Below, one piece after another: positions 10,498-20,726 of a stretch of DNA of 31,987 bases. Made by a program: the position numbers and the translations under genes. The stretch is taken from assembly GCA_023375785.1 (NCBI GenBank), contig SZWC01000816.1, positions 90,911-122,897 on the forward strand. The letters run 5' to 3'. Every line of letters begins with the position of its first letter. The stretch's first letter is position 1. Source of the DNA: Penium margaritaceum. Its lineage: Eukaryota > Streptophyta > Zygnematophyceae > Desmidiales > Peniaceae. The notes beneath the pieces are model-generated. The model did no database searches and had not been told where the DNA came from. It saw nothing but the letters and a program-made list of their open reading frames with translations.

Positions 10498-12235
10498 TCA
10501 ATGAGTTATCAGCTTGAAATATTTGCGGGGCCTGGGACGGTTACATTCCTTGCACGGCCTGCAGTACTTCTCCACAGTCCCTCCCTTCCTCTGAAGCTTC
10601 TCCACGCACTCGTCGTGAAGGAAGAGTCTGCATCCTTCACACCGTGTTTCCATTGTGGGCGCGGTGACCAGCTACTTACATGAGGAGCAATGTGGTGCGC
10701 GCTCATATCTTGTGCAGCTCGAGCATCGGTAGACTTTCTTCCATTCGTTGCTCCACCCCACCTCTGTGATGCAGTGTTCATGCGCGATGCCTCCGCAGTG
10801 CTCGTAGCGATCGACCGTCCCCTCGAGCTGTCCTCCGCAGTTGTCTCCGGTGTAGGTGCGTTTGTTGGAGAACTTCCACTTCATCTTCCGTGTCTTGCCG
10901 CTACAATCGCTGCAGGTCTAAATGTCCTCCTTCCCGCGCATCCCACACCGCAGGTGGCACATTGTTTTGCACATTCCGTAGGCCTTCCCAAATTCCATCA
11001 AGACTTCCGAGCATGCTTCGCAGACTGGGGCCAAGGTATTTTCGTCGTAGGACAGCGCGGCCCCTTATTCCACAACGGTCATCCGCACACACTTGTGGCA
11101 CTGTCCTTCCCACGCTGAGCTGCACGTGACCAGGCAACCTTGGTGGGCCAATCTATTGTATTTATGGCAGTGCTCACCCTTGCTAACCGCCTTGACACAT
11201 GTGGGGCAACTCTGCGCGACCGTCCTGGGCGAGTCCTGCTCTTCCTTGTCTTCCAAGTCCAGTTCTTCCCCTTCCGCGGTTACCCGCGGTGGCTTCCATG
11301 TTCCCTGCTGACGTTCGGCTTCTCGACGGCACTGCCTGCATCTCTTGGGTCCGCTGCATCCCCCCTTCTCGTCCCGCAGTTGCTCCAGACATTTGTCACA
11401 TGTTTTCCGGTGACTTCCCTCACAGTCCTGTACCGTCTTGTCCCATTGATGTCCACATTGGGCGCACGTCTTACTTTCCTTCTCTTTATTGAGCCTGCTC
11501 CACTGCTGCCACTTGTCCTTGATTCTGCCATTGTTGCATGGTAGCACCAGAAATTGTGCGGGGCCCTTGTCGCGTCACTGCCTGCCCTTCCTTCCTATCT
11601 TCCTCCTTCTCTTCTTCCTCTGGGTCCCATCTTCCGCGTTCCTCTCCTCCTCCCAAGCCTGGGCCTCCCCCATCGCCTCCTCTCTTCTTCTGCTCCGCTT
11701 CCTTCTCTTGACTCTCCTTAAGGCAGTTCAGGCATGTGCGGTTCAACCCAATGCAGCTCTTGGCCAGCCCGTGGTGCGTTGGCTGTCCACAGACGCGGTA
11801 GACGACGCTCAAGAGTGGGACTTCCGGCAAGTTTTCCCCGCATACAGTGCAGGGGCCTGTGTAGCCAGCCAGGTCGTGGGGGCTCATGGGTGTACTTCTC
11901 CGCAGAGTAGCGGCGGGTGTCCCAGGGGTCTCTTCTCTGCTACCCGTTGGCTGTGATCCTGACCGCTCTGGTCGGTCTGTGTATTCCTACTGCGGTTGGC
12001 CTCCTTGCCCCTCCTTTTGTCGCCTCTGCCCCGCCTTTACCTTCCTAGTGGATACTTCCTGGACATCAGAGCCTTCGGTTAGTTCATCTTCTTGAGGTTC
12101 CTGTCTCCATACCTCCTCTTGCTCCGACACCTGAGCCTCGCACTGCTCCAACACCTCCTCCGCACGCCATCCCCTTGAGCCCTTGCGTTGCTCCGGTGGG
12201 GGAAGCACTCCACCCGTTCCTGGAATATGGGTCTG
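10498..12235 (-). pseudogene. Cys/His-rich tail of the integrase polyprotein: about six RING/PHD-like zinc-binding units
   Basis: It continues the integrase frame through TAG codons at 12236-12238 and 11987-11989, then a charged linker. Six Cys/His clusters of about 40-46 residues follow, each of the general form C-x2-C, then Cys and His pairs, then C-x2-C: 11723-11851, 11329-11466, 11089-11208, 10903-11022, 10714-10839 and 10552-10689. Typical pieces are CTVCGENLPEV, CAQCGHQWDK, CPTCVKAVSKGEHCHKY, CHLRCGM, CSSCTRYERAPHCSSC and YCRPCKEC. The layout resembles RING, PHD or C1-type fingers; the exact class cannot be settled by eye, and unit 5 lacks its first C-x2-C. A Glu/Lys/Gly-rich acidic linker separates units 1 and 2 and contains a frameshift near 11550-11640. 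Further stops lie at 11065-11067, 10918-10920 and 10672-10674. The frame ends at TGA 10498-10500, next to the polypurine tract, so it belongs to the element. Function is unknown; nucleic-acid or protein binding is an inference. Confidence 0.75.
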
Positions 12236-13380
12236 CTAAGTCGGGGGTAACAGGATGAACTCAGTGGCCGAGTAGCTCCGCTCACTGAACGCATCCGGCC
12301 CTTCCAACCAAACGTGTCCTGCATCCACCGCAGTCACGCGGTACACCTAACGTGCCTTCTCTGCTTCTCGTCCCGCGCCTGGGAATGGGCGCATGTACAC
12401 CAGGTTCCCTTCCCTCATCGGTCCATGGTTGAGGCGTCGGTTGGCTGCGTCACATCCGCGCCAAGCCAAGACGGAGGCGTGGAGTCGTGCCTCTGCTCTC
12501 ATCGCGAATGTCTTCTGGCATCGTGCCCGGTACCAAAGCTGCACCTCCTTATCTTTCCCCACCTCCCGTTCCTCCTCTGATTGGCTATCCTGCTGTTGCT
12601 CCGGGTCTAATGGAATCCGTAGTGGTGCTTGTGGCATTCCCAGTCCCGCACGCGGATGGTGTCCGAAGAGAAGGGCGTGGGACGAGAATGATGTGGCGCG
12701 GGTAGGGGTGATGTTGAGGAAGTGGGCGGTCTTCTTCAGGGTTTCCCCCCCAGTCTCTTTCTTCCGCGGTGGCCACTGCCCGCTCCAAGACGTCGTGCAG
12801 CCGCTCGACTTGTCCGTGAGACTAGGGGTCGTATCGCCCGGAGTGCACATGCTGAACGCCCCATTCCGCCAGTTCCTTGCGCAATGCCCCTGCAAACTCT
12901 GTACCATTGTCGCTGTGCACCACACGGCAACTGCCAAAGCGGTAGAAGATCGCCTCCCGGATGAACCTGGCTGCCTGCTTTGAGGACTTGTCGGGGACGG
13001 CCATGACCCACACGTACTTAGTGAAGTGATCCAACACTGCAATCCAGTACCGCTCTCCTTGGGCGCGGCGAGGGCGTGGCCCATGAAAGTCAATGATGAT
13101 GCGGTCCAAGGGTTCGCCGATGGGGGAGGGCAGGTAGAGGGCCATGTTCCGCGGCGTCACTTTTCGGTGCCGCTCACATGCCGCACAGTGATGCACCACT
13201 TCCTTTATGATTCCCAAAAGACCTAACACATGCAGGATGGGGGATAACCGCCATTGAGCGCCTGTACACCAGAGTGGTGGTGAAGGTGGTAGATCTCGAT
13301 CACCACTCGTTGTACGGTGGTCGGAGGCACCCATACGATGTGTGGCGTGGTTTGCCAGCGGCGGCCGCCCTCCCATGCGT
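12236..13380 (-). pseudogene. int: Integrase (Ty3/Gypsy type), decayed
   Basis: Family role: cuts and joins element cDNA into host DNA in the nucleus. The zinc-binding N-terminal domain has a His cluster (IYHLHHHSG, about 13276-13310) and the pair HHCAAC (13176-13187). The catalytic core shows IIIDFHGP (Asp 13089-13091), HSDNGTEF (Asp 12909-12911) and GQVERL (Glu 12804-12806), a D,D,E triad with 34 residues between the second Asp and the Glu, against 35 in most relatives. The C-terminal part, with HVWLEGPDAFSERSY, resembles the GPF/Y module of Gypsy integrases. Breaks: frameshift near 13230-13260, TAG at 12822-12824 between the second Asp and the Glu, frameshift in a seven-base G run (12745-12751), TAG at 12347-12349. 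It is inactive here. Upstream and downstream sequence reads into it in continuous frames, so it was part of a larger polyprotein. Confidence 0.92.
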
Positions 13381-15668
13381 ACTACTCACAGAGGCGGACG
13401 AGGTCATCCTTCTTCCGCCGGTCGTATTCTACCCCCATCTGGACGCCCAAGGTCTTGTATACCTTGTCCTCCTCCGCTTTCTATTGTTCCTTGGTTGTGG
13501 GATAGATCAGGATGTGAGCAGTCTGCCTAATCCGCCAATCCTGTGTCTCCACAGGTCTCTTTTTGCCTGTCTTTTCCGCGGCGGCCTCCCGTGCCTTCCT
13601 CTTCTTCTCCTCATGCAGCGCTAGCAACCCCTGTGCTTGCCTCGCATCCTACTCCGCCTTTATTGCATATAGGCGCTGTTGGTTTTTACTTATCAAACGT
13701 GGGTGGCTCTCTGTCCTACCAGTCTGGTGCTGGAAAGAGCTGCATGATTCCCACTGCGCGCAGCTCTCCTTCATCCCACTGGCCGTGCACTTCCACTTCT
13801 GGTAGTGCCACATGCCGCCATCCCCGTACTCTGCAAACCTCGCCTGTCTTTGCCCCTGGCGTTTGTCTCGCCGCTGCCTCTTGGAGTCACAATAGGCCTG
13901 GTCCCCCTGTGAAAGGTTGTTCTTTGTTTGGCTCAGGTGATTCACTCTGCTCGGAGATCACCACTCTCGCGATCCTCTCTTTGGTCTTAGGAACCAAGGT
14001 GCTCTCCCCAGTACCTTTCTGCTGGTGTACTGCGGCACCGGCGCCCCCCAGCAGGGGTTGCGAGTGAGCTCGAACCGAGCCAACGGGCATCGGGAAGTTG
14101 CAGAATACAGTCGTCAACAACTCCATGACTTGGGCCACATCCCGCTAGGCTTGCACGAGCTGTGCCGGGTCGATGTTCTGTGGTATATCTTGGACGGGAC
14201 AGTGGCGGTTGCTGCGCTTCGGAGCAGGTGCACCAGTGGTGCTATCCTCGATGGTGCGCTTCACTTGTCCTGGTTGGCGGGATGTTGGCGTGGTGTCCGC
14301 AGAGGGAGCTGTTGTTTCCACGGTCGTTTTCTTCCGGGGGGTGGCCGCGGCTGCTTGGCGCGAGGCGGCCATTCTGCCGGCGGTTGCTGATGCCGCGGCT
14401 CTCTTGGCCACTTTCTGAAGCCTGGCCTGTCTGTCTTGCAGAGCCCTTGAGAGGGCAAGTCAGGGAGCGTCCTTCCGTATTCCCCATCTGGCTCCAGCCA
14501 GTTTCATTTGTGCTTGTTTGTCCTGTTCCTCACTTCCTCCTCCCGCTTGGGCCGTTCCTTGTTGTTCCGGTGCCTGCTCTCCTGTCTCCTGTTCAGCCGT
14601 TGTCATTGCTGCCTCCGCCACGCCTTGTCCCACGTCCTCCGTCTCTGCCACCGCGGTCTCCATTACCTCTCCTGCTCCCTCCAACTCTGTCTCCAGCTCC
14701 GTGACCACCTGTGTTGCAGCTGCCTCCGCTTCTTGCTTCTCTTCCTCCGCCCTGTGCTGCCAAACAGCCTGCAGCGTACCCCTTGTCCGCACAAGATCAG
14801 GAGAGTCGCAGAGGTATTCATAAGGCTCTTCTATTTCCACGAGGATGCGCCTCTTCTCTTCCCGACACACTTCAGCTGATTCTCTGGCCCAGTGGTGTGC
14901 TGCTTCTTTTGTTAGCTTGGTGCCCACTCCTGACAGTGTTTTCCATAATCCTTGTGCTACCGCGGCTATTATCCGCTGCCGCGGAGCTCCATCCAAGGCG
15001 AGCTGCCAGCACTCACTAATGGCGGCATACCAGTTCTAGTAGTGCATCTTCCCCTTGGTGATGCTTGCAAGTTCCGCCGCTGTGTACTGCATTCCCCATC
15101 TGTTGGTGACTAGCCCGATCAGGTATCCCCACCTCCAGACTTTTGCCGTGGTTTTCCGGTCTGGTGCCTCCATCGTTCGTGCGGGCATCTGGTGGGCATG
15201 GTAGAGAGTAAGTGCCCGGGCACGTTCCTGAAGCAAATGTACGTAGCGTCGGGTGTGGTCCGCGTTCTGGGTGTTGCAGACCAGGAGCCACCATCTGCGG
15301 GCAGTGTTCACAGCACCTTCTGGTTGTTCCTTGTCATTAAATTTTGCCACGCCTGTCATTCCGCTGCTTGGCCGGAGATAGAGAATATTGTTAAGCGTCG
15401 AGATGAGTCGTTCCGCGCCTGCTGTTTCCAGCAGTTGATCTTGTCATCCGCGCTGATTTAGTGCCAGTGCAGTCTTGGCCGCGCCTTTTAAGGCTACCTG
15501 CCAGTTCTTGTTATAGAATGAGTCCCCCATGTCTGCGCGGACTGCCTTTGGGAGCTCGTCTTGTAGGTGCATAATGACACTGCTAACCACGTCCAACAGC
15601 TGGTTTACCCTGTGCTGATCTCCGCTATCTTTGGAGCTCTCTTCCAGGTAGGTCCACGCTCCTTCCAT
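13381..15668 (-). pseudogene. N-terminal part of the second reading frame: unrecognised helical and charged protein ahead of integrase
   Basis: I do not recognise this protein. It starts at ATG 15666-15668 (MEGAWTYLEESS), which overlaps the stop of the upstream frame as TAATG. One frame then runs leftward through stops at 15444-15446, 15036-15038, 14460-14462 and 14145-14147. Visible parts: a helical region; a Trp-rich region (ARRWWLLVCNTQN, KVWRWGYLIGLVTNRWGM); a Glu/Ala/Gln-rich likely coiled coil (about 14480-14760); an Ala/Arg/Lys-rich basic stretch with APAPKRSNRH, like a nuclear-localisation signal (about 14180-14400); then, after a frameshift near 13890-13945, a short Cys/Trp segment (GGMWHYQKWKC) and a Lys/Glu-rich helix leading into integrase. 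TAG codons at 13649-13651, 13481-13483 and 13382-13384 break the last part. A Gag-like or targeting role is possible but unsupported by any motif. Confidence 0.65.
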
Positions 15669-16300
15669 TATTTTCCTACACTAAGTGCAGGATGTGGTGT
15701 GGTGTGCGTCGGATTGTCTCGCGAGGGTAGTGGGGAGGAAGAGTGTGCTGTTGGCGCAGAGGGGCCAGGCAGCAGTGGTGCTCCCACGGATGCGGTCAGT
15801 GCCGGTGATGCAGGAGTGGCCAGCGCCGGGGGTACTCCTAATGATACTACCGGAGCTACTGCCATGGGTGGTACGGAGGAGCCCGGTACCCGCTCTGCTC
15901 TAGGTGAGACCTTTGGTGCTGCTCTTGCTGGCGGTGCGGAAGGGTTCGATGTTGGGACTACTCCGGGTGAGGTTGCCGCTACTGTCGTCGAGGGTGCAGA
16001 GGGGCCACATAGAGACACGGGTGTCCCAGGTGACGCGGAGGGGACTCGAGGAGGCGGAAATATTTCAGGTAGCGCGGATGGGCTTCGGGTGACCGGGGAT
16101 GTCCTTAGTGCACCAGGATGGCCCAAGGTCGAGGGTGTTCCGGGTGAGGTTGCTGCCTCTGCTGCTGTCGGGGGCACGGAAGTGTCCCGGGGGTCTGAGA
16201 TGCCCCATGTGAAGCTGCCGTCATGGGTGGTGCGGAGTGTCTTATTCCGGATTCAGCTCGGTTTGTGGCCTGCCGCTGGACAGGCCGCCTTGTGATCCCT
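15668..16300 (-). pseudogene. Ala/Pro/Ser-rich tail of the first polyprotein
   Basis: A low-complexity stretch rich in Ala, Pro, Ser and Thr (for example STTVAATSPGVVPTSNPSAP) follows the second retropepsin-like domain. It lies in a different frame from that domain, so a frameshift is placed at about 16178-16300. The frame ends at TAA 15668-15670, sharing one base with the ATG of the next frame. Such regions often act as flexible linkers. No domain is recognisable and the GC-rich composition makes chance open frames likely, so this is a moderate call supported mainly by position. Confidence 0.5.
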
Positions 16301-17505
16301 CCGCCCCTCCCCCCCCTGTTCACATGCGCGGGCTCCGCGCAGGACGGGCGAGCCATGGCAAAGGCAGTTCCACGGTGTGCCCCCGAGCTTCGTGTGATGC
16401 GGCGTGTGAACCGAGAGCTAGAGGTGGGTGGCGTGAGAACCACGGAGAATGAATCAGAGGACGGGCGGGCTGAAGAAAACAGTGGAGTAAACGATTGAAT
16501 GCCGGGGACGGAAATGAGACTGAGAATGCCAGCGCCGAGGAATACATGTGCTTGGCGCGGCGCGAGCCAGTCGACTGCGAGGGGCATGTCGTATGTGCGG
16601 ACATAGCACTCTTGCACAGTATGTGGTGCATGCATGTTGGCGACTTGGATGGGTAGGGCCACGATTTGACCGATGGGCGCATTGATGACTCCGGTGGATA
16701 TGGAGAAGCGGAGCTGTGTGGGTGTGATGAGGTGGTCGAGTCGTAATGCGTGAGCCATCCGCAACGCAATGATGGTATGGGTGGCGCTGGTGTCCACGAT
16801 GGTGATGAATTTGCGGCCACAGACCCAAACATGGGACCATGCCACGTGGACTTCAGTGGATGCCGCTGGACCGGGTATCAGCGGTACAGGAGCCCATGTG
16901 CATGGCGCACGACAGGCATCCTCTTGGACATAGGAGTGTGCAATAGTGATACTATGGGTCACCATGCAGACACCTGTATACTGGAGGAAGGTGCACAAGA
17001 GGCGGATGCCGGTAGGGGAGAGAGAGGGATTCATGGAGGGGAAAAGATTCTGGAGGCGCCCCATAGACGCAGGCGAGTGTAGGAGGAAATCAACCAGGGG
17101 AAGGGGATGGCAAGCATCAAGGAGAGGGGAGGCAAATGGTGCGGGAGGCAGTATCAGAGGGGCGGTCGCATGTGCCGCGGCAGAGGGGGTTCGGCGTGAT
17201 CATCGTAATGAAGAGCGGGGGGGAAGATGGGGCACAATTTCTTCGAGCGTCCAGCTGCGGATGGTGGGGTTGAAACGGCGGGCCAGCTCGTGCCCAGTGG
17301 GATAGAGGGCTGGAAAAGTCTCCGCAGCGCTGAGGGGTTTGGCTGGTTCTATCTCGGATAGGAGTTCGTACATTGCCGCAGTTTCCTCATTCGTCAATTC
17401 TCGAGCGACTCCCTCCCACTGAGGTTCATGGTCTGTTGGTGGAGAAGTAGCTGTGGAGGGGTCCAAGGGGTCTTTTTGCGGATCCACGGAGTGAGACCAG
17501 TCCTC
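16301..17505 (-). pseudogene. Second retropepsin-like domain downstream of RNase H
   Basis: It reads on from the RNase H frame through TGA 17506-17508 and another TGA near 17197, then a Pro/Leu-rich linker. The protease core has FITIVDTSATHTIIAL (catalytic Asp at 16792-16794), GQIVALPIQVANMHAPHTVQ and RTYDMPLAVDWLAPRQ. These parallel the first retropepsin at 18804-19682: FLAIIDTGATHTTMAL, GEIRGLPMQVGSLHEPVDVQ and RTYDVLLSMDYLLPRQ. The two are plainly related. The DTGA motif reads DTSA here; a single G-to-A change would do this, so it may be decay rather than an original difference. Gypsy elements normally carry one protease, before reverse transcriptase. Whether this copy ever cut protein, or served as a structural partner, cannot be told. 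Confidence 0.8.
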
Positions 17506-17859
17506 TCAAGGGAGGCGGCTGAGGGCATGCGTGTGTCGATTGGCAAACGCGGGCTGGTACTTGATCTTTAAGTTATAGCCCTCCAGGAGGAGAGCCCATT
17601 TGGCCAGGATGCCCTCATGGTTCTGTGTAGTGCGGAGCCATTATAGCGCTTGGTGATTGGTGAGGACCGTGAAGGGTTTGCCGTTCTTGATGTAGTTGCG
17701 GAAGTGTTGCAGTGCCCATAATACAGCCAAACACTCGTCCTTCACTCGTGGGTAGTTCCGCTCGTCCTCGGTGAGGACGGGACTGGCGTACGCAATCACT
17801 TGTTGGACTGGTTCCTGGACCGATTGCGATAGTATGGCGCCGAGGCCGTCGCGGGACTA
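17506..17859 (-). pseudogene. rnh: RNase H domain
   Basis: Family role: removes the RNA strand of the RNA:DNA hybrid during reverse transcription. In one frame with the reverse transcriptase, after a TAG at 17857-17859 that falls in the usual TTDxS start motif. Seen: SRDGLGAILSQ, QVIAYASPVLTEDERNYP, KDECLAVLWALQHFRNYI, FTVLTNHQAL and KWALLLEGYNLKIKYQP, ending NRHTHALSRLP. These match the RNase H part of Gypsy polyproteins, including the Asp and Glu metal-binding positions. A TAA at 17641-17643 and a TGA at 17506-17508 interrupt it. Confidence 0.92.
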
Positions 17860-19129
17860 GTCAGTTGTGATGGAGAAGGGAAGGTTTAAATCAGGAAACT
17901 CGAGCATGGGTGTAGTGACCATTCGATGCTTAATCTCCGCCCAGGCAACGGCACACTCCGGCGTCCACTCAAATGGGGTGTCCTGATGGGTCAGCTGCTG
18001 CAGTGGGCGGATAATGCGGGCCTGGTCGTGGACAAACTTGCGGTAGAAAGAGACAAAGCCAAGAAAGATTTTGACCTGTCCCGCAGTGGTGGGTTGGCAC
18101 CATTCCTGTACTGCCGCTATTTTTGTGGGATCGGTCTTGATACCCTCGGCGCTCATGACAAATCCCAGAAATTCCATCTCCACGGCACCGATAGAACACT
18201 TAGCGGCCTTGAGCTTGAGATTGGCAGCGCGGAGAGTTGAGAAGACAGCGGAGAGGGAAGAGAAGAGATCTTCAAAACTGTAGGCCGCGACCATGATGTC
18301 ATCGATGTCGCAGCTCACATTGGGGATGCCGCAGAGAGTGGAGTCCATGACGCACTGAAATGTGCCATTGGCATTGCGGAGACCAAAGGGCATACGGGTG
18401 AATGCGTAGAGTCCCTCAGGAGTGACGAATAACGTTTTGACAATGGAGTCCGGGTGCATAGGAACGGCGTGGAAGGCTGCCTTGACGTCGAGTTTTGCGA
18501 ACCATCCGTGCCCTTGCTGACGTTCCTGGATGTCGACAACCAGCGGCATGGGATATGCATCTTCTTCCGTCATGCGGTTGAGGTCGCGGAAGTCCACACA
18601 AAAACGTCTGGAGCCGTCTGGTTTGCCGACAATGACCAGGTTGGAGTGCCAGGTGCTGATAATGGGGACTATCACACCCTGCGCCTTCAACTCCGCCACG
18701 CCTTCGCTGATGATCTGCCCTTGGTGAGGGAAGATCCGGCGGTCCTTTTGTTTGACCACAGCGGCTGCGCCGGTGTTAATAACATGGAACGCATCAACAG
18801 CCCCTAAGTCCGTTGCCGCACCAGCAAAGATGTCGGCGTAGGAGTCCAGCAGTTCTCGGAAGTCCTGCTTTTGGTGGGGTGAGAGGCAAGAGTGCAGCAT
18901 ATGATCCCATCGTGGAGGCAAAGACGGCCATTGGTTGTGGATGGGTTAGAGTTCCTCGTCGTCATCCATCGGGAGGCCTTGGCCGAACGCCTTCTCGCCT
19001 TGTTGCCACAGTCCAAAGAGGCTGGCACACACTTCTGGTTCCATGTGATCCGCAAAGAGTTCACACGATTTCTCAGTAGGGATCTGTTCCGCATCAAAGG
19101 CGACTTCCCAGGGGCTTGGCTGCGGTGGG
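17860..19129 (-). pseudogene. rt: Reverse transcriptase domain
   Basis: Family role: RNA- and DNA-dependent DNA polymerase that copies the element in virus-like particles. The core shows STWHSNLVIVGKPDGS, RRFCVDFRDLNRMTEEDAYP, WFAKLDVKAAFHAVPM (first catalytic Asp), YAFTRMPFGLRNA, CDIDDIMVA and KCSIGAVEMEFLGFVMS, with connection-region sequence FLGFVSFYRKFV. All are Gypsy-type blocks in the right order. The YxDD box reads D-I-D-D (IDD at 18298-18306); both metal-binding Asp remain but the Tyr is replaced. Upstream in the same frame lies a linker (CASLFGLWQQGEKAFGQ) with a TAA at 18946-18948. A frameshift near 19130-19150 separates it from retropepsin 1. The open stretch from 18921 to 17857 is the longest intact coding segment left. 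Confidence 0.96.
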
Positions 19130-19808
19130 AACGTAGGCGTGCATCTTCCTGTACCGCATCGGAGAGGGAAAATGGTGAGTCACCGGTTACCGGCACCATT
19201 ACTCGATCTCCCACAGTGATGAGGGCGTACTCTTTTGTACCGGTGGCGGAGGTGAGTTGCATGACCCCTAGTAAAAACAGGAGGTTGCCTTGCCGCGGAA
19301 GGAGATAGTCCATGCTCAGGAGGACGTCATAAGTCCGAGCCTGTGTAACTTGAACATCCACAGGTTCGTGAAGGGAACCTACTTGCATGGGCAGGCCCCG
19401 GATTTCTCCGTCCCTATAATCCATCCCTCCTGCGGAGTTGCTGAACAATCGGCGCATTGGGAGGATGTGGTCTGTCCATCGGATGAGGCACAGGACGCAG
19501 AGTGCCATGGTGGTATGGGTTGCCCCCGTGTCGATGATAGCAAGGAACTTGCGTGCGCAGATCCAAATAACGCAGCAGGCAACTTCGTAGTGGTGGTCAT
19601 CGCGGCGAGGTGGTTCTAAAGGTTGTGGTTCCCAGCCCCAATCCATCTCCTCCGTGGTCAGTCCCGGTAGCGCCTCAGCCACAACTCATCGAGTATTCTG
19701 AGTGCCGAGCGACGGAGTGGTGCAGGCAAGGGAGATGCAAACGGTCTGAAGGTGGTGGTTGGCCTGGGTGAATTCTTCCTTGAGCCACGGAGCCAGCTCG
19801 GGATGCAG
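19130..19808 (-). pseudogene. pr: First retropepsin (aspartic protease), canonical position
   Basis: Family role: a homodimeric aspartic protease that cuts the Gag-Pol polyprotein. The active-site motif is FLAIIDTGATHTTMAL (catalytic Asp at 19530-19532), followed by GEIRGLPMQVGSLHEP, ARTYDVLLSMDYLLPRQ and a hydrophobic stretch. It sits between Gag and reverse transcriptase, as expected. The segment before it (ELAPWLKEEFTQANHHLQTV) is in the same frame as the Gag C-terminus, interrupted by TGA at 19809-19811 and 19686-19688, both consistent with CGA decay. The original was therefore a Gag-protease fusion in one frame, with no sign of a programmed frameshift at this junction. Confidence 0.92.
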
Positions 19809-20420
19809 TCAGAGAAAACCAAAGAAAATCACGGAGGTGATGGGAGTGGTGAAGAGTTTATCCACCGGATCTGCGGACTTTGTTGCAGGTGCAGGAGCAC
19901 TGTTGGGCATCGATGAGGTATTGGCCGAGGTTAGGACTCTCACAGGTGCAAGATCCGTGGTTTGTCTCTTTTCTGGAGGTCGTACGGAACGGCCAGTAAC
20001 GGCCTCCTGTAGTCGGGTCTCAGCAGCTTCTACCCAACGCCGCAGGTCGCTTTGGAGTTGGGCAGCCTCCAGGAGGTCCCATTCGTGGATCTTCAGTCGA
20101 CAGGCACGGGTGATGAGCTCCGTTTCCTCGTGTGTAGGTGTCTTCTCCGTGGTTTCGTCCACCGCCATCGGCAGGCCCCGTTTTACGTTGCAGGCACCGG
20201 CTGGGGGGTTTGGCGGAGGGTTTGGTAGGATACCTTGGCCTGTCCCCTGGGTCACCTGATCTTGTCCAGCAGGGGACGAGGGCGGTTGCTGTTGTTGTTC
20301 CTGCCGCTGATGCTGCTGTTGCTGATTCAGCCACGTCTGGTTATAGTATCGCTGCCACTGCTAGACCATGGGATCCCGGAAGACTGGGTCGGAGCGCGGA
20401 GTAGCTTGTCGCTTACGCGG

Positions 20421-20462
20421 GTAATCCCGAGTAATGCGTTCCAAGCTCTGGCACGTGTAGCA
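20421..20462 (-). other. Degenerate CCHC zinc knuckle in Gag
   Basis: C-x2-C-x4-R-x4-Y in the spacing of C-x2-C-x4-H-x4-C, followed by basic PRKRQ as in nucleocapsid knuckles. His to Arg and Cys to Tyr each need one transition. Confidence 0.75.
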
Positions 20463-20726
20463 GGCTTGCGGCTTTTGCTGTTGCGGGGGCAAGGCGTGAG
20501 AAGGGGAAGGGGCATGAATCTCCCCGCCCTAGTATTGCTGGGTGGACCGCTGTCTGGTGAAAATGGATGTGGCGTCTCGCACCGCGTCCTGGAGGGAATG
20601 ATAGTGGTCCGTGATCATGAGGCTGCTGATTTCATTGGGAAGTGCACGGATGGGGTTTTGCAGTAGGACCCATAGCGGCAGACCCTCTCCTTGCGGGCTT
20701 TTGGCCACCAAGGCCCAGGTCAGAAA

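Noticed and set aside
15567..16295. Plus-strand open frame of 242 codons, Gly/Ala/Val-rich
   Set aside because: It is antisense to the Ala/Pro/Ser-rich region; GC-rich low-complexity sequence opens several frames. No domain is visible.
13381..17505. A separate retroelement nested between RNase H and integrase
   Set aside because: I saw no LTRs, target duplication or poly(A) edges there, and the RNase H frame runs straight into the second protease while the later frame runs straight toward integrase. It cannot be fully excluded without related copies.
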